DNA of 64,000 nucleotides from Allobosea lupini (GCF_900109525.1 NZ_FOAN01000002.1:248001-312000); one strand, 5' to 3'; counted from the stretch's first letter, positions 32,577 to 42,027 are shown. Translations and numbers: made by a program. The notes: generated from the letters alone by a model not told the origin.

Positions 32577-33905
32577 TCACTTGGTCGCGGGCCGAAGCTG
32601 CTTCTTCACCGAGGAGGAGGCGACGACGGTGTTACGGCTGGCGAAGGCCTCGTGATTGGCCTCGATGTCATCGAGCTCATAGCGGTAGTTGACCATCACG
32701 CCATGCGACTCGCGCAGGCCCCGGTCGGAGAGATTGCCGCCGACATTGATGCGCTCCAGCCGCGCGCCATTGCCGAGATGGAAACGGGCGACCGGATCGA
32801 TCACGCGCCCTGACGATGTCCTCGCCCGCAGCATGTACTGCGCCATCATCTGGCCGAGCAGCTTGTCGCGGCGGGCGCGGGTGACCTCATCCTGCGCCGC
32901 GATCTCCGCCGGCGCCTGCATCAGCAGCGCCGCCTCCTCATTGGTCAGGCCAAGTTCTGCCGGCTCGGCCAGCGCCGGACCCAGCCAGCGGGCGAAGCCC
33001 GGCACCGGCGAGAGCGTGACGAAGACGTCGAGCCCCGGTAGTTCCCGCTTCAGGTCCTCGGCGACCTGCTTGATCAGGAAGTTGCCGAAGGAGATGCCGC
33101 GCAGGCCCTCCTGGCAGTTCGAGATCGAGTAGAACACCGCTGTGGTGGCCGAGGAGGCCGACAGGACCTCGCGATCCTCGCTCAGAACGTCGACGATGCG
33201 GCTGGGACTCTCGCGGGTCAGCGCCACCTCGACGAAGATCAGGGGCTCGTCGATCAGCTGCGGATGGAAGAAGGCGAAGCAGCGCCGGTCGGCCGGCTCG
33301 AGCCGGCGGCGCAGATCGTCCCAGTCCTTAATGGCGTGGACCGCTTCGTAGCGGATGATCTTCTCCAGCACATTGGCCGGCGTGGTCCAGTCGATCCGGC
33401 GCAGCACCAGGAAGCCGCGGTTGAACCAGGAGCCGAACAGATGCCGGAAATCGGCATCGACCGCCTTGAGCTCCGGCTCCTGCTTCATCGCCTCGAACAG
33501 GCTCTCGCGCATGCGCACCAGCACATGCGTACCGCCGGGAGCGAGGTTGAGCCGGCGGAACAGCTCCTGCCGGCGGGGTTCGGAGGCGAGATGGAGCTGC
33601 CCGATCGCCTCGGCGTCGGGATTGTCGCGATAATGCTGCAGCGCGGCGTCAAGCCGTTCGCGATCGGGGCCGAAGCGCTCCTGCAGCAGGCGGAAGAAGG
33701 CGAGCCGGCCAGCCTCGTCGAGCTGCTGCCAATCCTCCAGCACGGCCTGGGCCAGCGCCATGCCCGTGGCCTCGCCGCGGCCCGAGAGCAGGTCCTCGCA
33801 GAGCTTGTCGAGCGGCCGGCGGCGGTTCGAGGCGAAGCGCTCGAAATTGATCAGCGCCCGGCCGCGATCGGCGACGCTGGTCAGGAGATCGCCAAGAAAC
33901 GCCAT
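32577..33905 (-). CDS. Malonyl-CoA decarboxylase
   Basis: This 442-residue enzyme would convert malonyl-CoA to acetyl-CoA and carbon dioxide. The N-terminal half is helical (oligomerisation domain); the C-terminal half shows the acyltransferase-like catalytic region with NCQEGLRGISFGNFLIKQV, FVTLSPVPGFARWL (conserved serine) and ARFHLGNGARLERINVG (conserved histidine). ATG 33905 has GGAGG five bases before it; a GTG two codons upstream (33911) is the alternative. Together with MatB it makes a complete malonate-to-acetyl-CoA route. Gene names differ between species (matA or mlycd), so none is given. Confidence 0.93.
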   Translation of the reverse strand: MAFLGDLLTSVADRGRALINFERFASNRRRPLDKLCEDLLSGRGEATGMALAQAVLEDWQQLDEAGRLAFFRLLQERFGPDRERLDAALQHYRDNPDAEAIGQLHLASEPRRQELFRRLNLAPGGTHVLVRMRESLFEAMKQEPELKAVDADFRHLFGSWFNRGFLVLRRIDWTTPANVLEKIIRYEAVHAIKDWDDLRRRLEPADRRCFAFFHPQLIDEPLIFVEVALTRESPSRIVDVLSEDREVLSASSATTAVFYSISNCQEGLRGISFGNFLIKQVAEDLKRELPGLDVFVTLSPVPGFARWLGPALAEPAELGLTNEEAALLMQAPAEIAAQDEVTRARRDKLLGQMMAQYMLRARTSSGRVIDPVARFHLGNGARLERINVGGNLSDRGLRESHGVMVNYRYELDDIEANHEAFASRNTVVASSSVKKQLRPATK

Positions 33906-33986
33906 TTGCACCTCCGAATGCCTCGCTTGCTCCGCCTATCCTATATGAGTTCGCTGCAGTGCAAACGTACGGCCCTGCGGCGAATA

Positions 33987-34427
33987 TCAGCCGGCGGTTC
34001 CTTCCACCAATGCGTTGACCTCGGCGATGACCGCGGCAGCGAGGGCGACTGGCACACCCCAATAGTCGAAAATGCCCCCGTCAAGGCGATTCTGTCCGCA
34101 GGTGACAAAGACCCCTGTGCCGAAGCGCTGCTTGAAGCGGCTGGCCAGCCAACCGACAAAGCCGCTGTTGTCGGCGCCGGCCGGGAAGTGAAACCGAAAC
34201 AGGCCGAACAATTCCTCGTTCGCATCGTCGCAGGGGACGAGCTGGCTCCAGACTTGATCATCGCGGACCAGAGCCAGCGCGTCGGGCCGCACCGCGCCCG
34301 GAAAGGCCGACAGCGGAAACTCCAGGAATGCGTACGTGTCGCTATAGACCTGAAGCCGTGCCTGCGTCGTTACCTGCAGCAGTCGGCGCTCGGTCGCCTC
34401 GGGTGTCTCATGCGATATGTTGACCAT
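33987..34427 (-). CDS. Conserved hypothetical protein (possibly DUF6196 family)
   Basis: This protein of 146 residues has MVNISHETPEATERRLLQV at its start and AFLEFPLSAFPGAVRPDAL and DNSGFVGWLASRFKQRFGTGVFVTCG further on. There is no signal peptide or membrane helix. GGAGG lies before the ATG at 34427. The sequence reminds me of the short DUF6196 proteins, but I cannot confirm that without a search. It lies between the malonyl-CoA decarboxylase and the sugar-acid kinase genes on the same strand, with no evident functional link to either. Confidence 0.75.
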   Translation of the reverse strand: MVNISHETPEATERRLLQVTTQARLQVYSDTYAFLEFPLSAFPGAVRPDALALVRDDQVWSQLVPCDDANEELFGLFRFHFPAGADNSGFVGWLASRFKQRFGTGVFVTCGQNRLDGGIFDYWGVPVALAAAVIAEVNALVEGTAG

Positions 34428-34458
34428 CGGATCTGCCTCCCAGCCTCGGCAAATGGTT

Positions 34459-35724
34459 CTATCGGAGCAAGTCCCACGCCTTGAGGAAAAAATCAGGCGC
34501 ACCGAAATTCCCCGACTTCAGTGCGACCACCATCTCCGGCCCGTCGACGACGCGGGTCCAGGGCACGCCCGGATCGATCTCCGGGCCGATCTCCAGGGTG
34601 CGGATGGCAAGCCCCTGCACGACCGCGCCGGAAGTCTCGCCGCCGGCGACGAGCAGGCGGGTCACACCACCAGCGTTCAGCTGCCGCGCGACCTCGGCGA
34701 ACGCATGCTCGACGATCTCGCCGGCCCTGTCGCGGCCGAGCTTGTCCTGCACCGACGCGACCTCGGCCGGATCGTCGCTGGAATAGACGAGGAAGGGCTT
34801 GTCGACGGGCTGGGCCAGAGCCCAGTCCGCCAGCTCCTTCGCCGTCTGCTTGCCGCTGGCCAACGCCAGCGGATCGACCTTCAGTGCGGGAATGCCAGCC
34901 GCGAGCGCCGCCTTGATCTGGCCACGCGTCGCGGTCGAGCAGCTGCCGGAAATGATGCCGGCGCGGCCAGCCGGCGCGGCGAGATGCGTCGCGGTCTCGC
35001 GCCAGGGCAAGTGGCCCGCCTTGCGAAAATTCTCGGGCAGGCCCATCGCGATGCCGGAGCCGCCAGTAAGCAGGACATGATCGGAAATGGCCTCGCCGAG
35101 CACCATCAGATGGCCATTGTCGAGCGCATCGGCGACGACATAGCGCACGCCATCGGCCGCCAGCTCGGCCAGGCGCTTGCGCACGGCTGCGGCGCCCTGG
35201 TTGACGGCGGCATAGGAGGCGAGTCCGACCTTGTGCGCGGTCTGCGCGCCCATCAGCCGCATCAGGTTCGAGTCCCGCATCGGCGTCAGCGGATGATCCT
35301 TCATCGAGCTCTCGTGCAGCGGCACCTCGCCGACGAAGAGGTAGCCCTGGAAGATCGAGCGGCCATTGGCCGGGAAGGCCGGGCAGACGATCGCCTGATG
35401 GGCATTGAGGCGCTGCATCAGCGCGTCGGCGACCGGACCGATATTCCCTTGCGCGGTCGAGTCGAAGGTCGAGCAGTATTTGAACAGGATCTGCCGTGCG
35501 CCGGCCGCGAGCAGCGCCTCGCAGGCAGCGAGCGAATCCGCGACAGCCTCGGCGACGGGATTGGTGCGCGACTTCAGCGCGACGACCACGGCATCCGCTT
35601 CAGGCAGCTTGGCGCCGGCTGCGGGAGCACCGATGACCTGGACCGTACGCATCCCGGCGCGGTTCAGCATCAGGGCGACGTCGGTCGCGCCCGTCATGTC
35701 GTCGGCAATCACACCCAGCAGCAT
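34459..35724 (-). CDS. otnK: Four-carbon acid sugar kinase (3-oxo-tetronate kinase type)
   Basis: This 421-residue kinase has the DUF1537 N-terminal domain with GVIADDMTGATDVALML (substrate-binding IADDxTGAxD) and FKYCSTFDSTAQGNIGP, and the nucleotide-binding C-terminal domain with SGSCSTATRGQI and LLVAGGETSGAV. FKYCSTFDST and GSCSTATRGQI are typical of OtnK, which phosphorylates 3-oxo-tetronates in tetronate degradation. The usual partner genes (otnC aldolase, otnI isomerase, dehydrogenase) are not next to it, so the exact substrate is uncertain. It is divergent from the first peptide ABC system. Confidence 0.85.
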   Translation of the reverse strand: MLLGVIADDMTGATDVALMLNRAGMRTVQVIGAPAAGAKLPEADAVVVALKSRTNPVAEAVADSLAACEALLAAGARQILFKYCSTFDSTAQGNIGPVADALMQRLNAHQAIVCPAFPANGRSIFQGYLFVGEVPLHESSMKDHPLTPMRDSNLMRLMGAQTAHKVGLASYAAVNQGAAAVRKRLAELAADGVRYVVADALDNGHLMVLGEAISDHVLLTGGSGIAMGLPENFRKAGHLPWRETATHLAAPAGRAGIISGSCSTATRGQIKAALAAGIPALKVDPLALASGKQTAKELADWALAQPVDKPFLVYSSDDPAEVASVQDKLGRDRAGEIVEHAFAEVARQLNAGGVTRLLVAGGETSGAVVQGLAIRTLEIGPEIDPGVPWTRVVDGPEMVVALKSGNFGAPDFFLKAWDLLR

Positions 35725-36075
35725 CGCTAGACCTTTCCTGTGCCCCGCGCCTCGAATTCGCGCGTCGTCGGCGGAATCTTGCATACCAGAATTCGTGCGA
35801 GCGGCGACAGACCTTGGTCGCCCTGCCGCCATGCGAGCACCGGCGGTACCCAATCGTCACACTGTATCCATTGCACCAATCGCGGTGGCGTGGAATGTTC
35901 GCGGCAACGCCCGGCCGGAGCAAGCCGAGCCTATCGACGATCACCGAAAAATGCGCCAGCTTGGTACCGAATGGGACCAACTCAGAATGACCCGCGGAAC
36001 TCCCGCAAGCGCCGAAGAGCGAGCGAGCGCCATTCAGCGGGCCAGGATCAACACAAAACAATCAGGGGAACAGCC
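35725..36075. other. Divergent intergenic region, otnK-type kinase / peptide ABC
   Basis: This 351-base region must hold the promoters of the kinase gene and the ABC operon. The frame of the binding protein is open far upstream, but the translated sequence is basic and cysteine-rich without family features, so it is not taken as coding. A GGGGAA ribosome site lies before the start at 36076. No clear operator or palindrome of note was seen. Confidence 0.6.
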
Positions 36076-37581
36076 ATGAAGCGTATCGTTCTGCTGGCGT
36101 CGGCGGCCTTGCTGGGCCTCGCCGCATGTCCAGCCCAAGCTCAATCGCCGTCGACCTTGCGGATCGGGCTCCAGGAGGACCCCGACATGCTCGACCCGCA
36201 CAAGGCCCGCACCTTCGTCGGCCGCATCGTCTTCATGGGCCTGTGCGACCGGCTCGTCGATATCGATCCCGAGCTGAAGATCATCCCGCGGCTGGCGACC
36301 GAATGGTCGTTCTCAGGCGATGGCCTGACACTGACGATGAAGCTGCGCACCGACGCCAAGTTCCATGACGGCGAGACGTTCAATGCCGAGGCGGCCAAGG
36401 CCAATCTCGAACGGGCGATGACGCTGCCGGATTCGCTGCGCAAATCCGAACTCGCCTCGGTCGAGAGCGTCAGCGCGCCCGATCCGGCGACGCTGGTCCT
36501 CAAGCTGAAGCGCCCCGATGCGACGCTCCTCGCCCAGCTCACCGACCGCGCCGGCATGATGCTGTCGCCGAAGAGCCTCGGTCCCGACATCACCGCCAAG
36601 CCGATCTGCTCCGGCCCGTACCAGTTCGTCGAGCGCGTCCAGAACGACCGGATCGTGCTGGAGAAGTTCAAAGGGCACTGGGAGGCCGACAAGTACCAGT
36701 TCGACCGGATCGTCTACCGCGCCATCCCCGACACCACCGTCCGCCTCGCTAACCTGCGCGCCGGCGAACTCGACATGCTGGAACGGCTGGCCCCGACCGA
36801 TGTGAAATCGGCCCAGGGCGACAAAAGCCTGAAGGTCCAGAGCACGGCGAACCTCGGCTATCAGGGCATCACCATCAACACCAATCATGGCGACGCTGCC
36901 AACCAGCCGATGGGCAAGGACAAGCGCGTCCGGCAGGCGCTGTCGCTCTCGATCGACCGGAAGGTGCTGAGCCAGGTGGTGTTCGAAGGGCTCTATGCGC
37001 CGATGAACCAGCCCTTCAACCCGGGCAACCAATACCTTTCCGCCGCCCTGCCCGTGCCGGAGCGCGATGTCGCCAAGGCCAAGGCGCTGCTGAAGGAAGC
37101 CGGCCAGAGCAAGGTATCGGTCGAGCTCTTCGTCACCAACAACCCCGTCGACGCCCAGCTCGGCCAGGTGATCCAGGCGATGGCGCAGGAGGCCGGCATC
37201 GACATCCAGATCCGCTCCAGCGAGTTCGCCAGCCAATTGCGCGACCAGCAGCAGGGCAAGTTCCAGATGAGCCGCATCGGCTGGTCCGGCCGCATCGACC
37301 CGGATGGCAACATCCACCAGTTCGTCACCACCAAGGGCAACCAGAACGACGGCAAGTATTCCAACGCCGAGGTCGACAGGCTGCTCGACGAAGCCCGCAC
37401 CATCTACGACGTCGCCGAGCGCAAGAAGCGCTACGACGCGGCACAGAAGATCCTGCAGGACGAACTGCCGATCGTCTATCTCTACAACCAGACCGTCTTC
37501 TTCGCGCTGCGTTCGAACATCCAGGGCTTCGTCATCAATCCCGACGGGATGATCCGGCTTTCGGGGCTGAAGCGGTCGTGA
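36076..37581 (+). CDS. Peptide-type ABC transporter substrate-binding protein (SBP_bac_5)
   Basis: This 501-residue periplasmic protein of the DppA/OppA class has a signal peptide (cleavage near PAQAQ, about residue 22), then LRIGLQEDPDMLDPHKAR and LATEWSFSGDGLTLTMKLRTDAKFHDGETFNA, the standard SBP_bac_5 opening, and GWSGRIDPDGNIHQF near residue 400. It would capture peptides, glutathione or another small ligand. Two permease genes and a gamma-glutamyltransferase follow, favouring gamma-glutamyl peptides or glutathione as ligand; that is inferred from context. Confidence 0.9.
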   Translation: MKRIVLLASAALLGLAACPAQAQSPSTLRIGLQEDPDMLDPHKARTFVGRIVFMGLCDRLVDIDPELKIIPRLATEWSFSGDGLTLTMKLRTDAKFHDGETFNAEAAKANLERAMTLPDSLRKSELASVESVSAPDPATLVLKLKRPDATLLAQLTDRAGMMLSPKSLGPDITAKPICSGPYQFVERVQNDRIVLEKFKGHWEADKYQFDRIVYRAIPDTTVRLANLRAGELDMLERLAPTDVKSAQGDKSLKVQSTANLGYQGITINTNHGDAANQPMGKDKRVRQALSLSIDRKVLSQVVFEGLYAPMNQPFNPGNQYLSAALPVPERDVAKAKALLKEAGQSKVSVELFVTNNPVDAQLGQVIQAMAQEAGIDIQIRSSEFASQLRDQQQGKFQMSRIGWSGRIDPDGNIHQFVTTKGNQNDGKYSNAEVDRLLDEARTIYDVAERKKRYDAAQKILQDELPIVYLYNQTVFFALRSNIQGFVINPDGMIRLSGLKRS

Positions 37582-37648
37582 CACGTTCATCCGAGACGAG
37601 GGAGCGCAGCCGCGCTCCCTCCCCGGCCTGCAATGGCGACCGGCAGCC

Positions 37649-38593
37649 ATGCTCGCCCTGATCGGCCGGCGCCTCCTGATCGCGATCCCGACGCTGTTCC
37701 TGGTGTCGCTGTTCGTCTTCGCCCTGCAACGGGCGCTGCCGGGCGATCCGTTCCTGGTCATCGCCGGCGAGGAGCGCGACCCCGAGGTGATCGCGCGCCT
37801 GCGCCAGATCTACCGGATGGACGATCCGATCGTGGTGCAGTTCTTTGCCTGGCTCGGCCAGGTGATCCAGGGCGATTTCGGCCGCTCGCTGCGGACCGGC
37901 GAGCCTGTGCTGGGGCTCATCATCCAGAAGCTCGGCGTCACCTTCCAGCTCGCCGTCGCCTCGATGCTGGTCGCGGTGGGCATCGGCATCCCCGCCGGCA
38001 TCATCGCCGCCAGGCGCAAGGATACCATCGCCGACTATTCCGCCAGCGCGGTGGCACTGTTCGGCCTCTCGGTCCCGCATTTCTGGCTCGGGATCATGCT
38101 GATCCTTTTGGTCTCGGTCGAGTTGCGCTGGCTGCCGGCCTCGGGCTTCGAGTCGATCTTCAGCGATCCGCGCGCCGCGATCGAGCGGCTGATCATGCCG
38201 GCCTTCGTGCTCGGCGGCGGGCTCGCCGCATCGCTGATGCGTCATACCCGCTCGGCCATGCTCGAAGTGCTGCAATCCGACTATGTCCGGACTGCGCGCG
38301 CGAAGGGATTGGCCGAGGACGCCGTGATCAACCGGCACGCGCTGCGCAACGCGCTGGTGCCGATCATCACCCTGTCGACGATCCTGTTCGGCGAACTGCT
38401 CGCCGGCGCAGTGCTGACCGAGCAGGTCTTCACCATCCCCGGCTTCGGCAAGCTGATCGTCGATGCCGTCTTCAACCGCGATTACGGCGTCGTCCAGGGT
38501 GTCGTGCTCTGTACCGCGATCGGCTTCATCATCATGAACCTCCTCGCCGATGTCCTCTACATCCTCGTCAATCCGCGCCTGAGGGACGGCTGA
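37649..38593 (+). CDS. Peptide-type ABC transporter permease (DppB-like)
   Basis: This 314-residue permease has six predicted helices. It opens with MLALIGRRLLIAIPTLFLVSLFVFALQRALPGDP, the standard DppB/GsiC start, and carries the EAA loop with SDYVRTARAKGLAEDAVINRHALRNALVPI. The stop overlaps the start of the DppC-like gene by one base (TGATG). It pairs with that protein to form the channel of the first peptide system. No ATPase gene of the DppD/DppF type follows. Confidence 0.92.
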   Translation: MLALIGRRLLIAIPTLFLVSLFVFALQRALPGDPFLVIAGEERDPEVIARLRQIYRMDDPIVVQFFAWLGQVIQGDFGRSLRTGEPVLGLIIQKLGVTFQLAVASMLVAVGIGIPAGIIAARRKDTIADYSASAVALFGLSVPHFWLGIMLILLVSVELRWLPASGFESIFSDPRAAIERLIMPAFVLGGGLAASLMRHTRSAMLEVLQSDYVRTARAKGLAEDAVINRHALRNALVPIITLSTILFGELLAGAVLTEQVFTIPGFGKLIVDAVFNRDYGVVQGVVLCTAIGFIIMNLLADVLYILVNPRLRDG

Positions 38594-39462
38594 TGGGCGC
38601 CATGACCGTCCGTGCCACCGGGGCGACCTTTCAGGGCCGCGGCTCCCTCCGCAAGCTGATGCGCAGCCGCTCGGCCCGGATCGGCGGCCTGATCGTGCTC
38701 ATCTTCGTCGCGATGGCGCTGCTGGCGCCGCTGCTGCCGCTCGCCGACCCGCTGAAATCGAATTTCCTCGCCATCCGCAAGCCGCCGTCCGAGCTATACT
38801 GGTTCGGTACCGACGAGCTCGGCCGCGACCAGGTCTCGCGGCTGATCTTCGGAGCGCAGGCCTCGCTGCTCGCCGGCATCGTCTCGGTCGCGATCGCGCT
38901 CGCGGTCGGCGTCCCGATCGGGCTGATCGCCGGCTGGTATGGCGGCTGGATCGACGCGGTGATCTCGCGCGTCACCGAGGCCCTGCTCGCCTGCCCGTTC
39001 CTGATCCTGGCGATCGCGCTCGCGGCCGTGCTCGGCCCGTCGCTGACCAATGCGATGATCGCGATCGGTCTCTCCTTCGCACCGATCCTGATCCGGCTCG
39101 TGCGCGGTCAGGTGCTGGCGATCAAGAACGAGGAGTTCGTGGACGGTGCCCGCGCCATCGGCGGCGGCAAGCTCTACATCCTGTTCCGCCATGTCGCGCC
39201 GAACACACTTTCGCCGATCATCGTGCAGTCCACGCTGTTCATGGCGCAGGCGATCGTGCTGGAGGCCGCTCTCTCCTTCCTCGGCCTCGGCCAGCAGCCG
39301 CCCTCCCCGTCCTGGGGCCAGATGCTCAACGTCGCCAAGAATTTCATGGAGCAGGCGCCGTGGATGTCGGTGGCGCCCGGCGTCGCCATCTTCCTGGCGG
39401 TCCTGGGCTTCAATCTGCTCGGCGACGGCCTGCGCGACGCGCTCGATCCCAAAGAATCCTGA
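38593..39462 (+). CDS. Peptide-type ABC transporter permease (DppC-like)
   Basis: This 289-residue permease carries the N-terminal OppC helix (IGGLIVLIFVAMALLAPLLPL), YWFGTDELGRDQVSRLIFGAQASLLAGI, the EAA loop FVDGARAIGGGKLYILFRHVAPNTLSPIIVQ and the ending GFNLLGDGLRDALDPK. All of these are typical of DppC/GsiD subunits. It starts at 38593 inside the stop codon of dppB (TGATG). The next gene, gamma-glutamyltransferase, begins 23 bases on. Confidence 0.92.
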   Translation: MGAMTVRATGATFQGRGSLRKLMRSRSARIGGLIVLIFVAMALLAPLLPLADPLKSNFLAIRKPPSELYWFGTDELGRDQVSRLIFGAQASLLAGIVSVAIALAVGVPIGLIAGWYGGWIDAVISRVTEALLACPFLILAIALAAVLGPSLTNAMIAIGLSFAPILIRLVRGQVLAIKNEEFVDGARAIGGGKLYILFRHVAPNTLSPIIVQSTLFMAQAIVLEAALSFLGLGQQPPSPSWGQMLNVAKNFMEQAPWMSVAPGVAIFLAVLGFNLLGDGLRDALDPKES

Positions 39463-39485
39463 CCTCACCGCCTAAGGAACCGACC

Positions 39486-41288
39486 ATGTTCACCACCCGC
39501 CCCGAGATCCTCGGCACCTTCGGCGTCGTCACCTCGACGCATTGGCTCGCGACCGCTTCGGGCATGGCAATGCTGGAGAAGGGCGGCAACGCCTTCGATG
39601 CCTGCGCCGCCGCCGCCTTCGTGCTGCAGGTGGTCGAGCCGCACCTCGTCGGCCCGGCGGGAGACATGCCGGCGGTGTTCTATTCGGCTGAGACGAAAAA
39701 GGTCGAAGTGCTCTGCGCCCAGGGGCCCGCGCCGGCAGCGGCGACGATCAAGGCCTACAAGGATCTTGGCATCGACATCATCCCCGGCGACGGCCTGCTC
39801 TCGACCGTGATCCCCGGCGCCTTCGGCGGCTGGATGACGATGCTGCGCGACCATGGCCGCCTGCCGCTGCGCGAGGTGCTGGAGCCGGCGATCGGCTATT
39901 TCGAGAACGGCCATCCGATGCTGCCGCGCGTCTCCGACACGATCGCGGGCCTGAGCGACCTCTTCACCAAGGAATGGCCGACCTCGGGCGCAGTCTACCT
40001 GCCCGGCGGCAATGTCCCGAAGGGCCGCGAGCTCTTCCGCAATCCGGCCGCCGCCAACACCTACAAGCGCATCCTCGCCGAGGCGGAGGCCGTCGGCGGC
40101 GACCGGCAGAAGCAGATCCAGGCTGCCTACGATGCCTGGTACAAGGGCTTCGTCGCCGAAGCGATGGACGCCTTCTGCCGCACGGAAGCGCCGATGGATT
40201 CGACCGGCCGCCGGCACAAGGGCCTGCTCACCGCGCAGGACATGGCCGGCTGGACGCCGCACTACGAGGCGCCGGCGAGCGTGACCTACCATGATTGGGA
40301 GGTCTTCAAGATCGGCCCCTGGGGCCAGGGTCCGGTGTTCCTGCAGACGCTGAAGATCCTCGAAGGCTTCGATCTTTCCGCCATGGGTCCGGCGAGCCCG
40401 GAGTTCATCCATCACGTCGCGGAAGCGATGAAGCTCGCCTTCGCCGATCGCGAGGCCTATTACGGCGATCCCGATTTCGTGAAGGTGCCGCTGGCGACGC
40501 TGCTGTCGGACGACTATGCCCGCGGCCGGCGCGAGCTGATCGGCAACGAGGCCTCGCTCGAAATCCGTCCAGGCGCAGTCGCCGGCTTCGAGGCGCAGGT
40601 CGCGCAGGCGCTCGCCAATATCCGGATCGCCGGCCAGCATGGTGCCAAGGGCGGCGCGACCGTCGGCGAGCCGACATTGGCCTCGATGGTCGCCTCGTCG
40701 CGGCGCGGCGACACCGTGCATATCGACGTCATCGACCGCTGGGGCAACATGGTCGCGGCGACGCCCTCGGGCGGCTGGCTGCAATCCTCGCCGGTGATCC
40801 CGGAGCTCGGCTTCCCGCTGAACTCGCGTGCCCAGGCCTTCTTCCTCGAAGAGGGCCTGCCGTCCTCGCTGGCGCCCGGCAAGCGCCCGCGCACGACGCT
40901 GACCCCGACCATCGCCTTCGAGAACGGACAGCCGCGCCTCGCCTTCGGCACGCCGGGCGGCGACCAGCAGGAGCAGTGGCAGCTCGGCATGTTCCTGCGC
41001 CGGGTGCATCACGGCCTCAATCTGCAGGAGGCGATCGACCTGCCGCTGTTCCACACCCAGCACTTCCCTTCGACCTTCTATCCGCGCGAGGCGCGGCCGG
41101 GGCATCTCACTGTCGAGGAGAGCGTCGGCGAGGCGACATTGGCCGAGCTCACCCGGCGCGGCCACAGGCTGGAGAAGGCGCCGGCCTGGACGGTGGGGCG
41201 GCTGACCGCAGCCGAGAAGAGCGCCGACGGGCTCTTGCGCGCCGCCGCGACGCCGCGTCTGATGCAGGCCTACGCCGCCGGGCGGTAG
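39486..41288 (+). CDS. Gamma-glutamyltransferase family protein, no signal peptide
   Basis: This 600-residue Ntn-hydrolase precursor has the N-terminal GNAFDACAAAAFVLQVVEPHLVGPAGDM region typical of the family. The autoprocessing threonine is most likely in GDTVHIDVIDRWGNMV (about residue 412), which aligns with the TTHYSVVDKDGNAV segment of E. coli GGT. The substrate-loop GG is in ATPSGGW. There is no export signal, so the enzyme appears cytoplasmic. It follows the peptide permeases and precedes DUF1028, a recurrent grouping. It would cleave gamma-glutamyl amides or acylase-type substrates. Confidence 0.88.
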   Translation: MFTTRPEILGTFGVVTSTHWLATASGMAMLEKGGNAFDACAAAAFVLQVVEPHLVGPAGDMPAVFYSAETKKVEVLCAQGPAPAAATIKAYKDLGIDIIPGDGLLSTVIPGAFGGWMTMLRDHGRLPLREVLEPAIGYFENGHPMLPRVSDTIAGLSDLFTKEWPTSGAVYLPGGNVPKGRELFRNPAAANTYKRILAEAEAVGGDRQKQIQAAYDAWYKGFVAEAMDAFCRTEAPMDSTGRRHKGLLTAQDMAGWTPHYEAPASVTYHDWEVFKIGPWGQGPVFLQTLKILEGFDLSAMGPASPEFIHHVAEAMKLAFADREAYYGDPDFVKVPLATLLSDDYARGRRELIGNEASLEIRPGAVAGFEAQVAQALANIRIAGQHGAKGGATVGEPTLASMVASSRRGDTVHIDVIDRWGNMVAATPSGGWLQSSPVIPELGFPLNSRAQAFFLEEGLPSSLAPGKRPRTTLTPTIAFENGQPRLAFGTPGGDQQEQWQLGMFLRRVHHGLNLQEAIDLPLFHTQHFPSTFYPREARPGHLTVEESVGEATLAELTRRGHRLEKAPAWTVGRLTAAEKSADGLLRAAATPRLMQAYAAGR

Positions 41289-41301
41289 GAGGCCTTCTTC
41301 C

Positions 41302-42027
41302 ATGACATGGTCCATCGTCGCTCGCGACGCCGCGACCGGCGCCTATGGCGTCGCCGTCTCCACTTGCGCCTTCGCCGTCGGCGCGCGCGTACCCTATGGC
41401 TGCGGCCGGGTCGGCGCGATCGCGACCCAGGCCTTCGTAAACCCGCTCTACGGCGTCGACGGCCTGAGATTGCTTCAGGAGGGGCGATCCTCGGTCGAGA
41501 TCATCGCCAACCTGACCTCTGCGGACGAAGGCAGGGCGCATCGGCAATTGCACCTGATCGACCGCGATGGCCGCACCGCGTCCTATACCGGCAATGCCTG
41601 CATCGACTGGTGCGGGGCGGTGAACGGGCCGCAGGTCTCGGTCGCCGGCAACATGCTGGCGGGGCCGGAGGTCGTCCAGGAGACGCTGAAGGCCTATGTC
41701 GAGAATTCGGGGCTCGACTTCGACGAGCGCCTGCTGGTCGCGCTCGAAGCCGGCGAGAAGGCCGGCGGCGACAAGCGCGGCCGGCAATCCTGCGCGATTA
41801 GGATCTGGGCAGGTGAGCCGGTGCCGAGCTTCGACATTCGGGTCGACGACCATGCCGAGCCGCTCACCGAATTGCGCCGGATCTGGCGGGTGGCGCATCA
41901 GCGCTCAGTGCCGTTCCAGCAGGCCTCGCCTTCGCGGGCGCGGCCTGCCGGCGTGACCGACCGGGCCGAGCTCGACCGGCTGTGTGCCGAATATGCCGAG
42001 GCGTGGAACGCGCGGCATCCTGAATAA
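41302..42027 (+). CDS. DUF1028-domain protein (Ntn-like)
   Basis: This protein of 241 residues starts with MTWSIVARDAATGAYGVAVST, followed by GARVPYGCGRVGAIATQAFVNPLYG and ASYTGNACIDWCG, features of the DUF1028 family. DUF1028 proteins have an Ntn-hydrolase-like fold and are often encoded next to gamma-glutamyltransferases and peptide transporters; their reaction is not settled. GGAGG lies before the ATG, 13 bases after the GGT stop, so the two are translated from one message. Confidence 0.88.
   Translation: MTWSIVARDAATGAYGVAVSTCAFAVGARVPYGCGRVGAIATQAFVNPLYGVDGLRLLQEGRSSVEIIANLTSADEGRAHRQLHLIDRDGRTASYTGNACIDWCGAVNGPQVSVAGNMLAGPEVVQETLKAYVENSGLDFDERLLVALEAGEKAGGDKRGRQSCAIRIWAGEPVPSFDIRVDDHAEPLTELRRIWRVAHQRSVPFQQASPSRARPAGVTDRAELDRLCAEYAEAWNARHPE

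Noticed and set aside
35740..36075. N-terminal extension of the first peptide-binding protein
   Set aside because: The frame is open but would put 112 basic, cysteine-containing residues before a good signal peptide. The start at 36076 has a GGGGAA site.
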